Source: Parelaphostrongylus tenuis (taxonomy: Eukaryota > Nematoda > Chromadorea > Rhabditida > Metastrongylidae). Taken from it: a stretch of 64,000 nucleotides of DNA. Below, piece after piece: positions 55,331-64,000 of this stretch (positions within the stretch are counted from its first letter, which is position 1; each line of letters begins with the position of its first letter). The notes below the pieces were generated by a model. It worked only from the letters and a program-made list of their open reading frames with translations, made no database searches and was not told the DNA's origin. The translations under genes were made by a program, and so were the position numbers. The stretch is taken from the NCBI GenBank assembly GCA_019055375.1, contig JAHQIW010004635.1:1-64000 (forward strand), given 5' to 3'.

Positions 55331-56850
55331 GAACCATCTAAGCATCTAAGTAAGTATATGTGTAATCCATGAAATCTCGTTTGAACAGAGCCTAATGAAT
55401 AATATGGTTTTCAGAAAACTCTAAACATCATTAGATCCGCAAAGCGAAGTACTTTATATAGAAAACTTAAGTTCTCAATCTCAAAGTATTTTAGTTCTCA
55501 AAAAATCATCGAGAGATAACAGAAATCCCTCATAGATACCGTGAAAGGCCACACTGTCATTTTCGCTATATGTGCACTTCCTTACCGTAGCAATCGGTAT
55601 AGAGAAAGCGCTCTTTATTTGGAAGACCATTTACGGGGAAGAAGTGTGCAAATACCGATAGATTTCACGCCAACGATACCAACGTCTTCATAAACATCGA
55701 ACTAAAAGATTGAGTATTTCTGCCCCATCATCAAACAGTCTGCTACAGTTATCTGGAGGCCACTAGGCATCCAGCATTATATATAAAACAACTAGATTAC
55801 TTCAGGAATTCATAGAAGAGTTACATAGGAAGGTGGGAGAAAATAAGAGCGCATCATGTTGTTCTGTTAGCTTATTTACATTCACGAAGATCCGAGCGCT
55901 TGATTGTAAAATGTTCAAATTGATTCATCTTCAAAACTAAATAGGCTGCGAATATGGCCGCCATTCATTCCGTTCACACTTCTATGTGAACTGAAATCAG
56001 CTTGTGTTGAGTGATTGATAATGAGTAAAAACTTAATTGAGTGGTTTCTTGAGATCATGGTTCCAAAGTTGGTACTGTAAAATGTAATGTAAGCTGTAAC
56101 GTATTCTATTGCATACACAAAGGTCGAGTTCCGTTGTAGATTTTAAGCCAACTACTTGGAAGATGTCTCGAAACCACATATAGGGCAAAACACCTGAAAA
56201 TCGCGCCTGTATAAAATTCAGGTGTCGGCAAATGTGGCAAGAGCTTGCAGTCCTTTACACTCATCGAATAGTAGACATTTCCACAGCATGACTACAAATT
56301 AGTAAAGTATCTTTAAGACATAAAGCCCATTTTGACTTCCACAACAAAAAAGCGAGCTGCTGTTGCTAGTGAGACAGCACACTAACGACTAACTTTTCCG
56401 GATCCATTTTGTATTTGTACAAAAACTAACTAGACATCTAGCCAAAACTTCACTTACTCTTGAATATCGAGATCAGATCCCATAGCGATCGCCGAACAGA
56501 AAACCAAAAGTGAAGGATCAACTGAATGTCTTTTACAGAAAGTCCCCTTCTCAGATGTAGTGCTTTCTCCGAGACACGAGAACTAGTCGTCTCAACTCGT
56601 CAGGCTCCACCCCGAAAATCCGTGTCAGGAACGTCCGAAACGCTACTCGTTAAATGGTTGAATTAAAGCAGATTAAACGTTGAACAAACCATCCGCAACG
56701 GGAAACCCTACTTACCTAAATCTAAAAGACTCAAACACCAAAAAAGATTCTCTTGACGGATTTCTATATACTCTGTTGCACAGATGTGTTCGCTGCAAGA
56801 TAATCATCATATTCGTAAAGCACTGTTCATCATTTTCTTAAGTCATTATT
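55331..56850. other. No feature recognised
   Basis: AT-rich intergenic DNA downstream (3') of the EHD gene and its flanking repeats. Confidence 0.4.
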
Positions 56851-56852
56851 AC

Positions 56853-57170
56853 TTAGAATTTCATGGATAAGAGTGATCTGTGCTGGAAAATAGACATAAG
56901 CGCCCACTTTTTCCCGGAATTTCATTACACTTTGTCTTTATTTACTTCTGAACTGTTGGTGCTTTTCACCACTAAAAGCTAAGCTTTTTCTGGAGGGCCG
57001 AGACAGGGTGCGATAACGGAAAGTGCCGAGTTTTTCCCATCTTTCACTTTAGCTAGCTACTTTTTCCTTCAAAAAAAAAAAAAAAAAAGAAATTCACTAG
57101 CGAAAATCGCGCGCGTCCGTACATCCTTTTCTGCAAGAATTAATCCGCTCTTATCAATGGAATTTCAGGG
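56853..57170. repeat. MITE-like inverted-repeat element (family D, copy 2)
   Basis: The ends are inverted copies (AGAATTTCATGGATAAGAG and CTCTTATCAATGGAATTTCAG) and match the ends of the element at 38,646-38,872, with a shared internal GATCTGTGCTGGAAAATAG word. An A-rich run (about 57,072-57,088) lies inside. Confidence 0.7.
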
Positions 57171-57800
57171 CAGTTCGGAAGTTGGCAATGCATCAAACAT
57201 CTATCATCCTTATCGTCATATCTAAACTTTCAGCAATCATTAATACACTAACCTATAAGCCTTTATTTTCTCATATATATAATCAAATGTAGAAATATTG
57301 TACGAAATTGAATTGCAAACAAGTAAAATGTACGACGGATACATCTTTGGGACAAATCGAACAAAAATTAGGTAATATCACAATGGACCGCGCAACACAG
57401 AAAATAAGAACACCGCAGAGCAATCTCATGAAAACGAACATTTCTTCTGACTTTTGTGTAAAATCATGATATAACAATAAAAATTTAGGATAATGATAAG
57501 AATTCTTCATTGAAATAATATACGAAACCTAGACACCTGGCATGAATTGGGTAGGAAAAAGGCATCACAAGACCCTACTTCTAGGAGACAGTGAGAAAGC
57601 AAATCGACCTAGCATTTACTATAGTCGGCGACTACATTGCAAAATACAGAGTAGTATAACTTAGTTCACTTTTTAGTACCGAATTTTAGAAGTATCTACA
57701 TGCAAAGATAGAAGTGAATTAGGTTTCCATTCATATAAAGACATATGAACTTCAAATATGATAAGATTGACGAATACAATGAGTCTCGACTAGTGTCTCA
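57171..57800. other. Intergenic / 3' flank of the EHD gene
   Basis: This is sequence immediately downstream of the stop codon at 57,806-57,808 (minus strand). It probably includes the 3' UTR; AATAAA-like words exist but none can be assigned with confidence. Confidence 0.4.
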
Positions 57801-57805
57801 CGCTC

Positions 57806-63809
<6,004 letters not shown>

Positions 63810-64000
63810 CTTCGAAATAACTTACAAACCATCAATTAAGAAACATTTCATCGGTGTACATCTAATGATGTTGAAAAACATGCAAATCAGTTGGCGCCAC
63901 ATGGAAATTGAACCGGACCCCGATCTGATACCCCTCTTTTTTCATTTACAACACCATAGCACTGACACAAAGCAGTGAAATGAAGAATTTATATTGATTT
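63810..64000 (-). other. EHD intron sequence at the window edge
   Basis: No EHD exon motif (for example MRIGPEPTTDS or the P-loop) can be read in any frame, so the next upstream exon lies beyond the window. Confidence 0.5.

Overview
This window looks like nuclear DNA of a parasitic nematode, most likely a strongylid (clade V). The gene models have short introns (about 50-110 bp) with TTTCAG-type acceptors and GTAAG/GTATG donors. The best-preserved gene reads as nematode RME-1, and the degraded RTE retrotransposon pieces resemble, from memory, those common in hookworm-type genomes. The species cannot be fixed from sequence alone. Gene density is low and most of the 64 kb is repeat-rich, AT-biased DNA.

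Region by region. 0-2.2 kb: a tRNA-Ser cluster on the minus strand (two intact genes differing in the first anticodon base, plus a dead third copy) and a fold-back element. 3-7 kb: tRNA-derived SINE copies and a decayed RTE retrotransposon. 7.5-9.3 kb: an imperfect ~1 kb tandem duplication with a 284-bp inverted-repeat element carrying a hammerhead ribozyme at its junction. 10.3-11.8 kb: a plus-strand gene for an uncharacterised protein with seven ~21-residue repeats and duplicated phase-1 exons. 20.2-20.8 kb: two more hammerhead-type inverted-repeat elements side by side. 24.8-25.3 kb: a weak two-exon gene candidate. 26.9-29.1 kb: a third hammerhead palindrome, a (CT)n tract, a GC-rich block and an internally deleted mariner. 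29.5-33.6 kb: tRNA-headed inverted-repeat elements, a dead mariner and exons resembling a two-pore (TWK) potassium channel, whose candidate 3' exons run to 35.1 kb. 36 kb: a minus-strand RTE 3' end. 41.2-42.9 kb: a complete three-exon ChaC-type gamma-glutamylcyclotransferase gene on the minus strand. 47.1-54.1 kb: a dead piggyBac transposon, a dead mariner, and a deletion derivative of the piggyBac that has taken a SINE insertion. 57.8-63.8 kb: eleven exons of the EHD/RME-1 endocytic ATPase gene (minus strand, 5' end outside the window); its two large introns are loaded with repeats, including a hammerhead palindrome split by a mariner.

The main discovery candidate is a set of at least three families of palindromic, MITE-sized elements with type I hammerhead self-cleaving ribozyme cores. 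In one family the two copies show compensatory base-pair changes in a neighbouring hairpin, which suggests selection on RNA structure. The protein-coding genes are ordinary by comparison and do not form an operon or pathway together.
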